Shown here piece by piece: positions 9,331 through 18,730 of a stretch of 64,000 nt of DNA (position 1 is its first letter; each line of letters begins with the position of its first letter). The position numbers and the translations under genes were made by a program. The notes under the pieces are model-generated. The model did not search any database and was not told the origin of the DNA. It worked only from the letters and a program-made list of their open reading frames with translations. Origin of the DNA: an uncultured Alphaproteobacteria bacterium (GTDB lineage Bacteria; Pseudomonadota; Alphaproteobacteria; HIMB59; GCA-002718135); NCBI GenBank assembly GCA_902576125.1, contig CACGUF010000001.1:1-64000 (forward strand), given 5' to 3'.

Positions 9331-10400
9331 ATGAAAAATAAAAAAATATCACTAAAAGACGTGAATTTTTAAAAAAAGCAGGTTTAGTATCTGCAGGCGC
9401 TATAGGTGCTTCAACATTAGCAGCACCATATGCATACGCAGCAACTAATCCTATAAAGTGGCGACTTCAGACTTATTCAGGCGCTCCTTTAGGTGCACAT
9501 GTTGTGCTTCCACAAATAGAAGCATTTAACAAAGCAGCTCATGGTGAGATGGAAATCGAACTTTATTATGCTGATCAATTAGTTCCAACTGATGAATTAT
9601 TCAGAGCGATGCAAGCTGGTACTATTGATGCTGTGCAAAGTGATGATGCAACAATGGGATCTCCAGTTGATATATCTGTATTTGGTGGATACTTTCCATT
9701 TGCAACTCGTTACAGTTTAGATGTTCCTGCAATGTTTAAGTATTATGGATTAGATAATATTTGGGCTGAAGCTTATGGTGAAGTAGATAATGTTACATGG
9801 CTTAGTACCAGTGCCTGGGATCCTTGTCATTTATTTACAGTTAACAAACCAGTTAGATCTCTCGCAGATATGAAAGGTCTTAGAGTTTTTGGCGTTCCAA
9901 CAGCTGGACGTTTCATGGCTAAGTATGGTTTAATTCCGGTTATTGTTCCTTGGGATGATGTTGAAGTAGCAATGCAAACTGGTGAGCTTGATGGAGTATG
10001 TTGGTGTGGATTCACAGAGGCATATGAAGTTGGCTGGGCTGATATATGCAACTATGCTCTAACTAATTCAGTTACAGGTGCTTGGTTTGGTTCATATTTT
10101 GCTAATTCAAAAAGTTGGAGTAAGCTTTCTCCAAAACTTCAAGAATTATTTAAAATGTCAATCGATCAATCACATTACTACAGACAAGTATGGTATTGGG
10201 GTGGAGAGGCAGATCTTCGTGTTAATGGTAAGAAGATGGAACTCACAAGCATACCTTCTAATGAGTGGAGTCAGGTTGTTAAGGATGCTTCAGGATTTTG
10301 GGATGAAGTTGCAAGTCAAAGTCCAAGAAGTGGAAAAGTTGTTGAAGCATTTAAATTATATGCTGCTACGATGGATAAAGCTGGATATCCTTATAGATAA
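9331..10400 (+). CDS. TRAP transporter binding protein (DctP), frameshifted in signal region
   Basis: Periplasmic ligand-binding component for the DctQM permease. A good ribosome site (AGGAGG) precedes ATG 9331, but that frame stops after 13 codons. One additional A in the A7 run at 9340-9346 would restore MKNKKNITKRREFLKKAG, a twin-arginine signal, joined to the long frame ending at 10400; the rebuilt protein would have about 356 residues. No in-frame ATG, GTG or TTG exists between the run and GTG 9502, so the ORF track's start at about 9504 cannot give an exported protein. Body motifs (DELFRAMQAGTIDAVQ, PVRSLADMKGLRVFG) fit DctP proteins of the 2-oxo-acid type. This may be a sequencing error in a homopolymer, a real mutation, or a slippage-dependent gene. 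Confidence 0.8.
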
Positions 10401-10419
10401 TTGATTTAAATTTTAATTG

Positions 10420-10444
10420 AAGCATCTCGTTAATCGAGATGCTT
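10420..10444. terminator. Shared hairpin between convergent genes
   Basis: A perfect ten-base inverted repeat, AAGCATCTCG / CGAGATGCTT, with a five-base loop lies between the TRAP binding-protein stop and the SDR stop, touching the SDR stop codon. The T-run after it is weak in both directions, so it probably acts as a bidirectional or 3'-end-protecting hairpin. Confidence 0.65.
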
Positions 10445-11190
10445 TAAGGTTTTGCTTTTAAACCACCATCGACAATAATTTCTGTACCTGTAATAAAAGA
10501 GCTTTGCTCACTCAATAAAAATAAAACCACATTTGAAATGTTTTCCGGTTTACCAACTCTTTGAAGAGGAATTACTCTAGCTAAATTTTTTTTAGCAATA
10601 GGATTTTCCTCCCATCTTTTTTGCATTGGCGTGTCTATAGGACCTGGTAATACACTATTGGACCGAATATTTTTATTAGCATACTGAATTGCAATAGATT
10701 TTGATAATCTAATCATTGCAGCTTTAGAAGTTCCATATGCTTCTTGAGGTTTATCATCTCCACTTAAAGCATCTATGGATGATATATTAACTATTGAACC
10801 AAATTTATTTTTTTTCATTACTGGAAGTATTTTTTTTAAGACTAAAAACATAGATTTGAGATTAATTTCGAAAACTTTATCCCAGATACTTGTTTGAATT
10901 TTTTCAATTCCTAAATCTTTATCAAACCACAAGACTCCCGCAGCATTTATTAAATAATCTATTCTTTTTTGTTTTTTTATAAATTTATCTAACACTTGGT
11001 TTATTTCACTTTTGTTGCTTAAATCTACTTTTTCAAAATATATAAATTTATTTGCACTAAATTTAGGTTTATTAATATCAAGTATGAGAACCTTTATCTT
11101 TAATTTTGCAAGTTTTTTTGATAGATCTAGACCAATTCCTCCAGAACCACCCGTAACAACAGCTACTTTACCTTTAAACTTTAGTTTCAT
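10444..11190 (-). CDS. SDR-family NAD(P)-dependent oxidoreductase
   Basis: Short-chain dehydrogenase, 248 residues, full length. It has the cofactor motif TGGSGGIG, the NAAG stretch, the catalytic Ser in NISSIDA, the YGTSK active site (Tyr-x-x-x-Lys) and the C-terminal ITGTEIIVDGG typical of classical SDRs. It opens, on the minus strand, the sugar or polyol cluster that runs to 22693. Substrate unknown; related family members oxidise sugars, polyols or 3-oxoacyl groups. Confidence 0.82.
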   Translation of the reverse strand: MKLKFKGKVAVVTGGSGGIGLDLSKKLAKLKIKVLILDINKPKFSANKFIYFEKVDLSNKSEINQVLDKFIKKQKRIDYLINAAGVLWFDKDLGIEKIQTSIWDKVFEINLKSMFLVLKKILPVMKKNKFGSIVNISSIDALSGDDKPQEAYGTSKAAMIRLSKSIAIQYANKNIRSNSVLPGPIDTPMQKRWEENPIAKKNLARVIPLQRVGKPENISNVVLFLLSEQSSFITGTEIIVDGGLKAKP

Positions 11191-11248
11191 CGCTTTAAAT
11201 TATAAAAAATTAATTGATTTAATATCTTAAAATCACTAAATCGTAAAC

Positions 11249-12628
11249 ATGCTTAAAACAATATCTCCAATAGACAATTCAGTTTTTGTAGAAAGACCAT
11301 ATGCAACCTCGAGCGAAATTGAGAATACTCTTCATTTATCAGAGCAAATAAAATTAAAATGGAAAAATACAAGTTTGCAAAAAAGAAAAGAGCTAATTTC
11401 TAAATTTGTAGAAGAATTTTTATCTAATCATAAAGAAATTGAAGAAGAATTATGTAAGCAGATGGGAAGACCTTTATCACAATGTGCAGGTGAAATGCGT
11501 GGTTTTGAAGAAAGAGCAAAATATATGATTGATAATGCAGATAAAGCATTACAAAAAGTTATTTCAAGGAAAGACAGTGAGTTTGATAATTTTATTGAAA
11601 AAGACCCTCTAGGAACAATATTTGTAATTGCACCTTGGAATTATCCTTATAATACATCTGTAAATTCAATAGTGCCAAGTTTGCTTGCTGGAAACTGTGT
11701 AATATTAAAACATTCTTCTCAAACACCTCTTTGTGCAGAACAGTTACTAAAGGCATCGGAAAAAGCTGGTTTACCTAAAAATGTTTTTCAAATTTTACAC
11801 TTAGATCATTCTTCTACTTCAAAAGTTATTGCTGATAGTCGTATTGACCACGTGTTATTTACAGGCTCTGTTTCAGGAGGTATAGAAGTTAAAAAAGCTA
11901 TTGGAACAAGATTTATTGGAGCAGGTTTAGAATTAGGGGGTAAAGATCCTGCGTATGTTAAGGCTGATTGTAATTTTGATAATGCAGTTGAAAATTTAGT
12001 CGATGGCTCCTATTATAATTCTGGTCAATCTTGCTGTGGCATTGAGAGAATTTATGTGGATGAAAAAATTTTTGATAACTTTGTTGATGCTTTTAAAGCA
12101 CAAACTGAGAAATATATCTTAAATAATCCATTAGATAATAATACTAACCTTGGTCCTGTAGTCAAATTAAGTGCTGCTAATAATATACGTAATCAAGTAT
12201 CAAAAGCTCTTAATAATGGTGCTAAAAATATAATTGATGGAACTAAGTTTAAAATTGATGACTTTGATAATTGTTATGTATCGCCATCAGCACTAATAAA
12301 TGTTGATCATAGTATGGAATTTATGATGGAAGAAACTTTTGGTCCCACTGTTGGTATAATGAAAGTTAAAAGTGACGATGAAGCTGAAAAATTAATGAAT
12401 GATAGTCCTTATGGCTTAACTGCTAGTATATGGACTTCAGATAAAGATTTTGCGTCTGAGTTTGGTAATAAAATTCAAACAGGTACGTTTTTTATGAACA
12501 GATGTGATTACTTAGATCCAGGGCTGGCTTGGACAGGAGTTAAAGATACTGGTATGGGTGTTACATTATCAGTATTGGGATTTGATCATTTAACTAGGGC
12601 AAAAAGTTATCATTTAAGGAAAGTATAG
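11249..12628 (+). CDS. Aldehyde dehydrogenase, succinate-semialdehyde-like
   Basis: Aldehyde dehydrogenase of 459 residues with catalytic Cys in NSGQSCCGIER, general-base Glu in LELGGKDPAY, and cofactor motif FTGSVSGG. Its short N-terminus and overall pattern resemble the succinate-semialdehyde/lactaldehyde dehydrogenase groups. It is followed by an iron alcohol dehydrogenase after five bases, then an aldo/keto reductase, so the three probably form one operon handling alcohol-aldehyde-acid steps. Confidence 0.82.
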   Translation: MLKTISPIDNSVFVERPYATSSEIENTLHLSEQIKLKWKNTSLQKRKELISKFVEEFLSNHKEIEEELCKQMGRPLSQCAGEMRGFEERAKYMIDNADKALQKVISRKDSEFDNFIEKDPLGTIFVIAPWNYPYNTSVNSIVPSLLAGNCVILKHSSQTPLCAEQLLKASEKAGLPKNVFQILHLDHSSTSKVIADSRIDHVLFTGSVSGGIEVKKAIGTRFIGAGLELGGKDPAYVKADCNFDNAVENLVDGSYYNSGQSCCGIERIYVDEKIFDNFVDAFKAQTEKYILNNPLDNNTNLGPVVKLSAANNIRNQVSKALNNGAKNIIDGTKFKIDDFDNCYVSPSALINVDHSMEFMMEETFGPTVGIMKVKSDDEAEKLMNDSPYGLTASIWTSDKDFASEFGNKIQTGTFFMNRCDYLDPGLAWTGVKDTGMGVTLSVLGFDHLTRAKSYHLRKV

Positions 12629-12633
12629 TAGAT

Positions 12634-13782
12634 ATGATGTCAATGAATTGGAATTATCCAACGAGTATTTGGTTTGGCGAAAAAAGAATAAGAGAAATTC
12701 AAAAAGCTTGTGATAGCTTAAATATAAAAAATCCATTAATCGTAACAGATCCTGGCATCTTAAAAACAAATATAATTCAAAAAATAAATGACTCTCTAGC
12801 TAAGAAAGCTAATATTTTTAGTGATGTTCAATCAAACCCCACTGGAACAAATGTTGAAAAGGGCGTATTAAATTTTAATGCTAATTCTCATGATGGTGTA
12901 ATAGCTGTTGGTGGTGGTTCAGGTATGGATGTTGGTAAAGGAATAGCTTTTATGGCTGGACAAACTAGACAATTGTGGGATTTTGAAGATATTGGTGATT
13001 ATTGGATGAGAGCAAATAGCGATGTAATTAAACCAATAATAGCCATCCCAACTACAGCAGGTACTGGTTCTGAGACAGGACGAGCTGGAGTTTATACAAA
13101 TGAAACAACCAAGGAAAAAAAAATAATTTTTCATCCTAAAATGCTTCCATCACTAGTTATACTTGATCCTGAATTAACTTTACCCCTGCCTAAAAATCTT
13201 ACAGCTTTTACAGGAATGGATGCATTAGCTCATTGTCTTGAAGCTTATAGCTCGAATTTCTTTCATCCTTTGTCTCAAGGAATTGCCCTTGAGGGCATGA
13301 GTATTGTAAAAAATTTTTTAATCAGAGCTTATGAAGATGGAACAGATATAGAGGCAAGAGGAAATATGTTAGCAGCATCTTCAATGGGATCAATTGCTTT
13401 TCAAAAAGGTTTAGGGGCTATTCATTCATTGAGTCATCCAGTTGGCGCAATTTATAATACTCATCATGGATTAACTAATGCAGTTTTCATGCCTTACGTT
13501 TTGAAAAGAAATAAAAATGTTATTGAAGAAAAAATGATTTCTTTAGCTAGATATCTAAATTTAGAAGATCATTCCTTTGAAGGTATTATGAGTTGGATTT
13601 TAGAATTAAGAGAAAAATTATCAATTCCTCATACCCTAAAAGATCTGATTAATGATGACTCAAATTTTAAGAAAATGAGCATAATGGCAAAAGAAGATCC
13701 ATCTACAGGTGGCAACCCTGTAGAATTGGAAGTATCAGATTTTGAAAAACTATATCAAAACTCTTTTAGCGGCAAATTATAA
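12634..13782 (+). CDS. Iron-containing alcohol dehydrogenase
   Basis: Group III metal-dependent alcohol dehydrogenase, 382 residues. It shows the nucleotide-binding GGGSGMDVGKG, the TTAGTGSE signature and metal-site histidines in MDALAHCLEAY and HSLSHPVGAIYNTHHG. These enzymes interconvert an alcohol and an aldehyde with NAD(P)H; lactaldehyde reductase (FucO) and 1,3-propanediol dehydrogenase are in the family. Two Met codons open the frame and the true start could be either. Close spacing to both neighbours supports one operon. Confidence 0.87.
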   Translation: MMSMNWNYPTSIWFGEKRIREIQKACDSLNIKNPLIVTDPGILKTNIIQKINDSLAKKANIFSDVQSNPTGTNVEKGVLNFNANSHDGVIAVGGGSGMDVGKGIAFMAGQTRQLWDFEDIGDYWMRANSDVIKPIIAIPTTAGTGSETGRAGVYTNETTKEKKIIFHPKMLPSLVILDPELTLPLPKNLTAFTGMDALAHCLEAYSSNFFHPLSQGIALEGMSIVKNFLIRAYEDGTDIEARGNMLAASSMGSIAFQKGLGAIHSLSHPVGAIYNTHHGLTNAVFMPYVLKRNKNVIEEKMISLARYLNLEDHSFEGIMSWILELREKLSIPHTLKDLINDDSNFKKMSIMAKEDPSTGGNPVELEVSDFEKLYQNSFSGKL

Positions 13783-13793
13783 AAAACCTCATT

Positions 13794-14843
13794 ATGGTTG
13801 ATAAAAGAAAAATAGGTAAATTAGATCTTGAAGTAACTGAAATTGGACTAGGAACTGCCCCACTTGGTGGATGGCCTATTGAGGTCAATGAAGAAGTAGC
13901 ATTCAAAACTCTTGAAACAGCATGGAACAAAGGCATTAGATATTTTGATACTGCTCCACTTTATGGTTCGGGGATGGCAGAACTACGTGTTGGTAAATAT
14001 TTACAAAGTAAAAATAGAGATGACTTCGTAGTTTCAACTAAAGTAGGAAGATTAATAGTAGATACAGAAGAATCTAAGGCTGCACAAAAATTTCTTGGCT
14101 CACCTATAAATAAAGACTCACAATTTGATTTTTCTTATGATGGTGTAATGAAATCATTTGAGGATAGTTTAGAACGTTTAAAATTAGATAGAGTTGACAT
14201 TCTTCATTTACATGATCCTGATAATCATCCCGATCATTTTGAAGAAGCTAAAGAGGGTGCAATTAAAGCAATGATAAAGCTTAAGGCAGAGGGGCTTGTT
14301 AGTGCTTTAGGGTGTGGTTTAAATCAAAATGAAATGTTGGTTGAGTTTGCTAAAATGGGTTGCTTTGATTGTTTCTTATTAGCAGGAAGATATACTTTAC
14401 TTGATCAAACTAGCTTAGATGAGTTAATACCAATATGCGAAAAGAATAATATTTCATTAATTTTAGGCGGTGTTTTTAACAGTGGTATTTTAATTAATCC
14501 TTCACCAGAGTCATATTTTGATTATACAAAACTTGACTCTGATTGGTTTACAAACCTTGAAGATAGTTTAGTGCGAAAACCTAAATTATATGAAAGCGCA
14601 GATTATTGGTTGAATAAAGCCAATAAAATTAAATCCGTATGTGATAATTTTAATACAACTCTAAAAAAAGCTGCAATCCAATTTCCATATTTTAACGATA
14701 TAGTTTCATCTTGTGTGCTTGGAATGAATAACCCACAACAAGTTAATGAAAATATAACTGACTATAATAACAAATTATCAGATGAATTTTGGAAATTTTT
14801 ATATGATAATGAACTTATTGATAAAAAATCTAAATTAAAATAA
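13794..14843 (+). CDS. Aldo/keto reductase, L-fucose/D-galactose dehydrogenase-like
   Basis: Aldo/keto reductase of 349 residues with TIM-barrel catalytic residues visible: Asp and Tyr in YFDTAPLYGSG, Lys in STKVGR, His in LHLHDPD. Its N-terminal pattern (GTAPLGGWP) and long helical insert around residues 90-115 resemble the D-threo-aldose 1-dehydrogenase group that oxidises L-fucose or D-galactose to lactones. It follows the iron alcohol dehydrogenase by 11 bases. The neighbouring UxaA-type dehydratase fits a non-phosphorylating sugar route. The exact sugar is inferred, not shown. Confidence 0.78.
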   Translation: MVDKRKIGKLDLEVTEIGLGTAPLGGWPIEVNEEVAFKTLETAWNKGIRYFDTAPLYGSGMAELRVGKYLQSKNRDDFVVSTKVGRLIVDTEESKAAQKFLGSPINKDSQFDFSYDGVMKSFEDSLERLKLDRVDILHLHDPDNHPDHFEEAKEGAIKAMIKLKAEGLVSALGCGLNQNEMLVEFAKMGCFDCFLLAGRYTLLDQTSLDELIPICEKNNISLILGGVFNSGILINPSPESYFDYTKLDSDWFTNLEDSLVRKPKLYESADYWLNKANKIKSVCDNFNTTLKKAAIQFPYFNDIVSSCVLGMNNPQQVNENITDYNNKLSDEFWKFLYDNELIDKKSKLK

Positions 14844-14844
14844 T

Positions 14845-16368
14845 TTACATTGTAGCGCCAATAACCCATGGGTTAAATTCGTCATCACCATACTCATTAA
14901 TTTCGCTCTTTGTTTTTTTACCTGATGCTACCTCTATTAATTCATCAAAGATTTGTTTTCCTATTTCTTCAATTGAATTAATTCCATCCATAATAGTGCC
15001 TGCATTAATATCCATATCTTCTTTTAAATTATTATACATATTGGTGTTGGTCGCAATTTTTAAACTGGGTGCAGGTTTAAAACCAAAGCAAGATCCTCTT
15101 CCAGTTGTAAAGCAAATTAAATTTGATCCAGCTGCAACTTGTCCTGTTACAGAAACTGGATCATAACCAGGAGAATCCATGAAATGAAAACCACTTTTGG
15201 ATAATTTTTCTGCGTAATCAAGGACACCAACCATTACAGAATTTCCACCTTTAGCTACTGCACCAAGTGATTTTTCTAATATTGTTGTTAATCCACCCTT
15301 TTTATTTCCTGGTGAAGGATTATTATCTAGACTACCATCATTAACTTTTGTGTAATGTTTCCACCATTTAATTTGATCATTAAGTTTTGCAATATGTGAC
15401 TCTTCATAAGCTCTTTCAATTAAAAGATGCTCTGCTCCATAAATTTCTGGAGTTTCTGATAGGATAGTACTTCCTCCGTATTGAACTAACAAATCTGCAG
15501 CTATACCAAGTGCAGGATTCGCAGTGATTCCAGAGTATGAGTCAGAACCTCCACATTGTAATGCCAATGTTAATTTTGATAAGGGTGACTCTGATCTTTC
15601 TAATTTATTTATGTTAGGTAACTCTTCTGCAACTCTATTAAAAACTTTATTTATTATCTGTTTAGTTCCACCTTCATCTTGTATGTTTAGATATTCTACA
15701 TTATCTTTATTATTGTCTTTATATAATGAAATTTGAGCACATTCACATCCAAGACCAATTACAAATACTTTACCAAAATTTTGATGTGACTTAAATCCCT
15801 CAATTGTTCTATTAAAAACCTCCATACCTTTTCCTGATGTATTCATTCCACAACCTGAGGAGTGCTTTAGACAAACTGCACCATCAATATTTTTAAAATT
15901 TTTATCACTTAAATATTTATTTATTTTATCAGCTATTTTTTTTACAACTGTTGCTGAACAATTTACTGTACTAATTAAGCCAATATAATTTCTAGTACCA
16001 ACAGTTCCATTGTGTCTTTTATAGCCATAAAAAAATTTATCTTTTTTGTTATTTTGATTTAAATCTTTTTTTATAAATTTATAATTACGATCAAATTCAT
16101 GAAACATTAAGTTATGAGAATGAACATGTGATCCTTTCATTATTTCTTCAAAAGCTATTCCAATGATTTGACCATACTTATAAATCAAATCACCTTTTTT
16201 AATATCTACTAGGCTAATTTTATGACCAAATGGAATATCTGTCTGAGCCTTTAAACTAGAATTAATTTCTGAACCCGATGGAATATTCATCGGCGCTACA
16301 CCTATATTGTCTTTAGCATTTAATTTGATTATATTAAACATTATGATAATTAGTAAACTAAAGTACAT
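14845..16368 (-). CDS. UxaA-type altronate/galactarate dehydratase
   Basis: Fe-dependent sugar-acid dehydratase of the altronate (UxaA)/galactarate (GarD) family, converting a sugar acid to a 2-keto-3-deoxy acid. The N-terminal SAF domain (about residues 10-90, ending GSHVHSHNL) is followed by the large catalytic domain with conserved motifs KHSSGCGMN, ALQCGGSDSYSG and FTTGRGSCFG, which include likely metal-binding cysteines. At 507 residues it is family length. The start is uncertain: ATG 16368 adds a hydrophobic MYFSLLIII stretch, whereas ATG 16341 gives the usual N-terminus (MFNIIKLNAKDN); neither has a good ribosome site. It is convergent with the aldo/keto reductase and divergent from an SDR. 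Confidence 0.85.
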   Translation of the reverse strand: MYFSLLIIIMFNIIKLNAKDNIGVAPMNIPSGSEINSSLKAQTDIPFGHKISLVDIKKGDLIYKYGQIIGIAFEEIMKGSHVHSHNLMFHEFDRNYKFIKKDLNQNNKKDKFFYGYKRHNGTVGTRNYIGLISTVNCSATVVKKIADKINKYLSDKNFKNIDGAVCLKHSSGCGMNTSGKGMEVFNRTIEGFKSHQNFGKVFVIGLGCECAQISLYKDNNKDNVEYLNIQDEGGTKQIINKVFNRVAEELPNINKLERSESPLSKLTLALQCGGSDSYSGITANPALGIAADLLVQYGGSTILSETPEIYGAEHLLIERAYEESHIAKLNDQIKWWKHYTKVNDGSLDNNPSPGNKKGGLTTILEKSLGAVAKGGNSVMVGVLDYAEKLSKSGFHFMDSPGYDPVSVTGQVAAGSNLICFTTGRGSCFGFKPAPSLKIATNTNMYNNLKEDMDINAGTIMDGINSIEEIGKQIFDELIEVASGKKTKSEINEYGDDEFNPWVIGATM

Positions 16369-16386
16369 TGAAAAACAATTTAGATT

Positions 16387-17154
16387 ATGAATGAAATTGC
16401 AAATTATCCATCTTTAAATGATAAGCTTGTTATTGTAACGGGTGGAGCATCTGGAATAGGCGCTTGTATAGTTGAAAATTTTTTACAACAAGGATCTAAA
16501 GTTGCGTTTTTAGATAAAGAAGAAAATCTTGGAAAAAAGCTGGAAAAGAAATTAAGTCAATATAAACATAAGCCTGTTTTTAAATATTGTGATTTGACAA
16601 ATATTAAAAATTTACAAAAGGTTATAGGTGAAATTAAAAAAGAAATGGGTTTAATTTCAATATTAGTTAATAATGCAGCAAACGATGAAAGACATACATT
16701 AGAAAGCGTTACTGAAGAGTTTTGGGATGATAGAATGAATGTAAATCTTAAGCATTATTTTTTTGCCATACAGTCTGTTTATAAAGATATGAAAAAATTA
16801 GGTGATGGTAAAATTGTGAATATTGGAAGTTTTTCGTGGATGATGGGCCAAGGCAACATGCCAGGTTACACTACAGCAAAATCAGCTATTATGGGATTGA
16901 CTAGAACAATTGCTAGAGATTTAGGAAAGTTCAATATCAGAGTAAATTGTGTAGTGCCAGGCTGGATAATTACTGAGCGCCAAAAAAAACTATGGCTTAC
17001 TAAAAAAATAAAAAAAGAACAACTTGAAAGACAATGTATTAAAAGAATGCTTAATCCAAATGATATTGGAAAAACTGTTTTATTTTTTTCTTCTGATCAA
17101 AGCTCAGGTTGCACGGCGCAAAATTATGTAGTTGATGGTGGAATAGTTCATTAA
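16387..17154 (+). CDS. SDR-family oxidoreductase
   Basis: Classical short-chain dehydrogenase of 255 residues. Cofactor motif TGGASGIG, NNAAND, catalytic Ser in IGSFSW, Tyr-x-x-x-Lys in YTTAK, and C-terminal NYVVDGG are all present. The SDR pattern resembles sugar dehydrogenases (L-rhamnose, L-fucose, D-galactose, D-xylose types), consistent with neighbouring sugar-acid dehydratase and lactone-forming reductase genes. Only two bases separate it from the following Gfo/Idh gene. Confidence 0.8.
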   Translation: MNEIANYPSLNDKLVIVTGGASGIGACIVENFLQQGSKVAFLDKEENLGKKLEKKLSQYKHKPVFKYCDLTNIKNLQKVIGEIKKEMGLISILVNNAANDERHTLESVTEEFWDDRMNVNLKHYFFAIQSVYKDMKKLGDGKIVNIGSFSWMMGQGNMPGYTTAKSAIMGLTRTIARDLGKFNIRVNCVVPGWIITERQKKLWLTKKIKKEQLERQCIKRMLNPNDIGKTVLFFSSDQSSGCTAQNYVVDGGIVH

Positions 17155-17156
17155 TT

Positions 17157-18344
17157 ATGAAAAAAGCAAAAACTCCTTTTGGTAAATTAAATCTTTTTAA
17201 AAATGATCAATTACACAATAGTAAAAAACTAAGAATAGGCTTTGTTGGAGGTGGACCTAACTCATTTATTGGTTATACTCATAGATTAGCAGCAAGATTT
17301 GATAATAGATATGAAATTGTAGCAGGTGTTTTTTCTAAAGATAAAAAAAAATCAGTACAATTTGGTAAGTCTCTCGGAATAGAGGAAGAAAGATGTTACA
17401 CTGATTACTGTGATATGGCTAAAAAAGAGTCTATTAGACTTGATGGCGTTCAAGTTGTTGGAGTTATGACTCCCTCTGGAGATCATTATAAGATTGTAAA
17501 AGAATTTGCAGAACTAAATGTCCACATAATTTGTGATAAACCATTAACTGCAAATTTGAATGAAGCAGAGGCATTAGAGAAAATAGTAAAAAAAACAAAA
17601 ATTTTTTTCGCACTAACACATAATTACTCAGCTTATCCGATGTTAAGAGAGGCAAAAAATTTAGTTCATAATAACAAAATAGGTAAAGTAAAATTAATTA
17701 ATGTTGAATATCCGCAAGGTTATACTGTGCCAGTAAAGAAAAAAGATGAAAGTAAAATTTTAAAATGGAGATTAAATAAAAAAATGTGTGGTCCTTCTAT
17801 GATATTATCTGAAATTGGTACTCACGCTTATCATTTAATGCGATATGTTACTGGCCTAGAAGTAAAGGAAATATCTGCTGAAGTCAGCTCTCTTTCAGAT
17901 GAAATTTCTGTTGATGACAATGCTTTTATAATTCTTAGAATGAATAATAAAGCCAGAGGATCTATTTGGGTTTCTTCAGCTGCAACTGGTGGAGAAAATG
18001 GACTAAAAATAAGAGTTTTTGGAACAAAAGGAGCTGTAGAATGGCTACAGGATGATCCAAATATTTTAAAATTTACTCGACTTAATAATCCTACTTCAAT
18101 AATTACAAGAGCTAGCAACTCTATATCAGATCTATCTATGAAATCATCAAGGGTCGCAGCAGGACATCCAGAGGGATTCTTTGAAGCTTTTGCTAACATA
18201 TATACTGAATTTGCAGATTCAATTACTAGATCAAAAAAATATCTAACTTCATTACCTAATATTGAAGATGGGGTAAAAGGCATAAAGTTTATTTACGCAG
18301 CTAAAGAGTCTTCAAATAAAAATTCAAAATGGATTAGGATATAG
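17157..18344 (+). CDS. Gfo/Idh/MocA-family oxidoreductase
   Basis: NAD(P)-dependent sugar oxidoreductase of 395 residues. The N-terminal Rossmann region begins FVGGGPNSFIG, the family EKP motif appears as CDKPLT with the catalytic Lys, and the C-terminal beta-sheet domain holds EIGTHAYHLM with the active-site His. It is translationally close to the SDR before it. This subgroup (GGGPNSFIG) is often found beside sugar and inositol genes; substrate unknown. Confidence 0.8.
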   Translation: MKKAKTPFGKLNLFKNDQLHNSKKLRIGFVGGGPNSFIGYTHRLAARFDNRYEIVAGVFSKDKKKSVQFGKSLGIEEERCYTDYCDMAKKESIRLDGVQVVGVMTPSGDHYKIVKEFAELNVHIICDKPLTANLNEAEALEKIVKKTKIFFALTHNYSAYPMLREAKNLVHNNKIGKVKLINVEYPQGYTVPVKKKDESKILKWRLNKKMCGPSMILSEIGTHAYHLMRYVTGLEVKEISAEVSSLSDEISVDDNAFIILRMNNKARGSIWVSSAATGGENGLKIRVFGTKGAVEWLQDDPNILKFTRLNNPTSIITRASNSISDLSMKSSRVAAGHPEGFFEAFANIYTEFADSITRSKKYLTSLPNIEDGVKGIKFIYAAKESSNKNSKWIRI

Positions 18345-18430
18345 TGCTTTTATTTGACTTTATTTAGCTAAATTTAAATTTATAACAATTGCTTAATTGA
18401 TTATTTTTTAATAAATATTAATTAAAAATT

Positions 18431-18670
18431 ATGGAAAAAAAAATAATATTACCAAGACTCGGAGAAACAATGGAAATAGGAACCATTTCTAAATGGTTAA
18501 TAAATGAGGGAGATGAATTTAAAAGAGGTGATATAATTGCCGAAATTGAAAGTGATAAGACAACAGTTGAATTACCAGCTTTAGAGGATGGTAAACTAAT
18601 AAAATTACTTTACAGTCAAGGTGAAGAAATTGAAGTTGGGTCAGATATAGCTATTTTTGAAACAGTTTAA
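18431..18670 (+). CDS. Free-standing lipoyl-domain protein
   Basis: A 79-residue protein consisting of a single lipoyl/biotinyl domain and nothing else. The modification site is the Lys of IESDKTTVE; the flanking GETMEIGTISKWL and ALEDGKL stretches match lipoyl domains of 2-oxoacid dehydrogenase E2 components. The subunit-binding and acyltransferase domains of a normal E2 are missing; the frame stops cleanly at TAA and the E1 alpha gene begins about 60 bases later. It probably serves as a mobile acyl carrier for the E1 pair encoded next, but where acyl transfer to CoA happens is unknown. Confidence 0.85.
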   Translation: MEKKIILPRLGETMEIGTISKWLINEGDEFKRGDIIAEIESDKTTVELPALEDGKLIKLLYSQGEEIEVGSDIAIFETV

Positions 18671-18730
18671 TTTATTTTTATTTTCAATAGAATTATTTGT
18701 TCTTATAATTTTTAATTAATATATATAAAA

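Noticed and set aside
10078-10404. 108-residue ORF in another frame of the TRAP binding protein
   Set aside because: It overlaps the real frame, whose protein matches DctP to the end; the other frame is low-complexity and unmatched.
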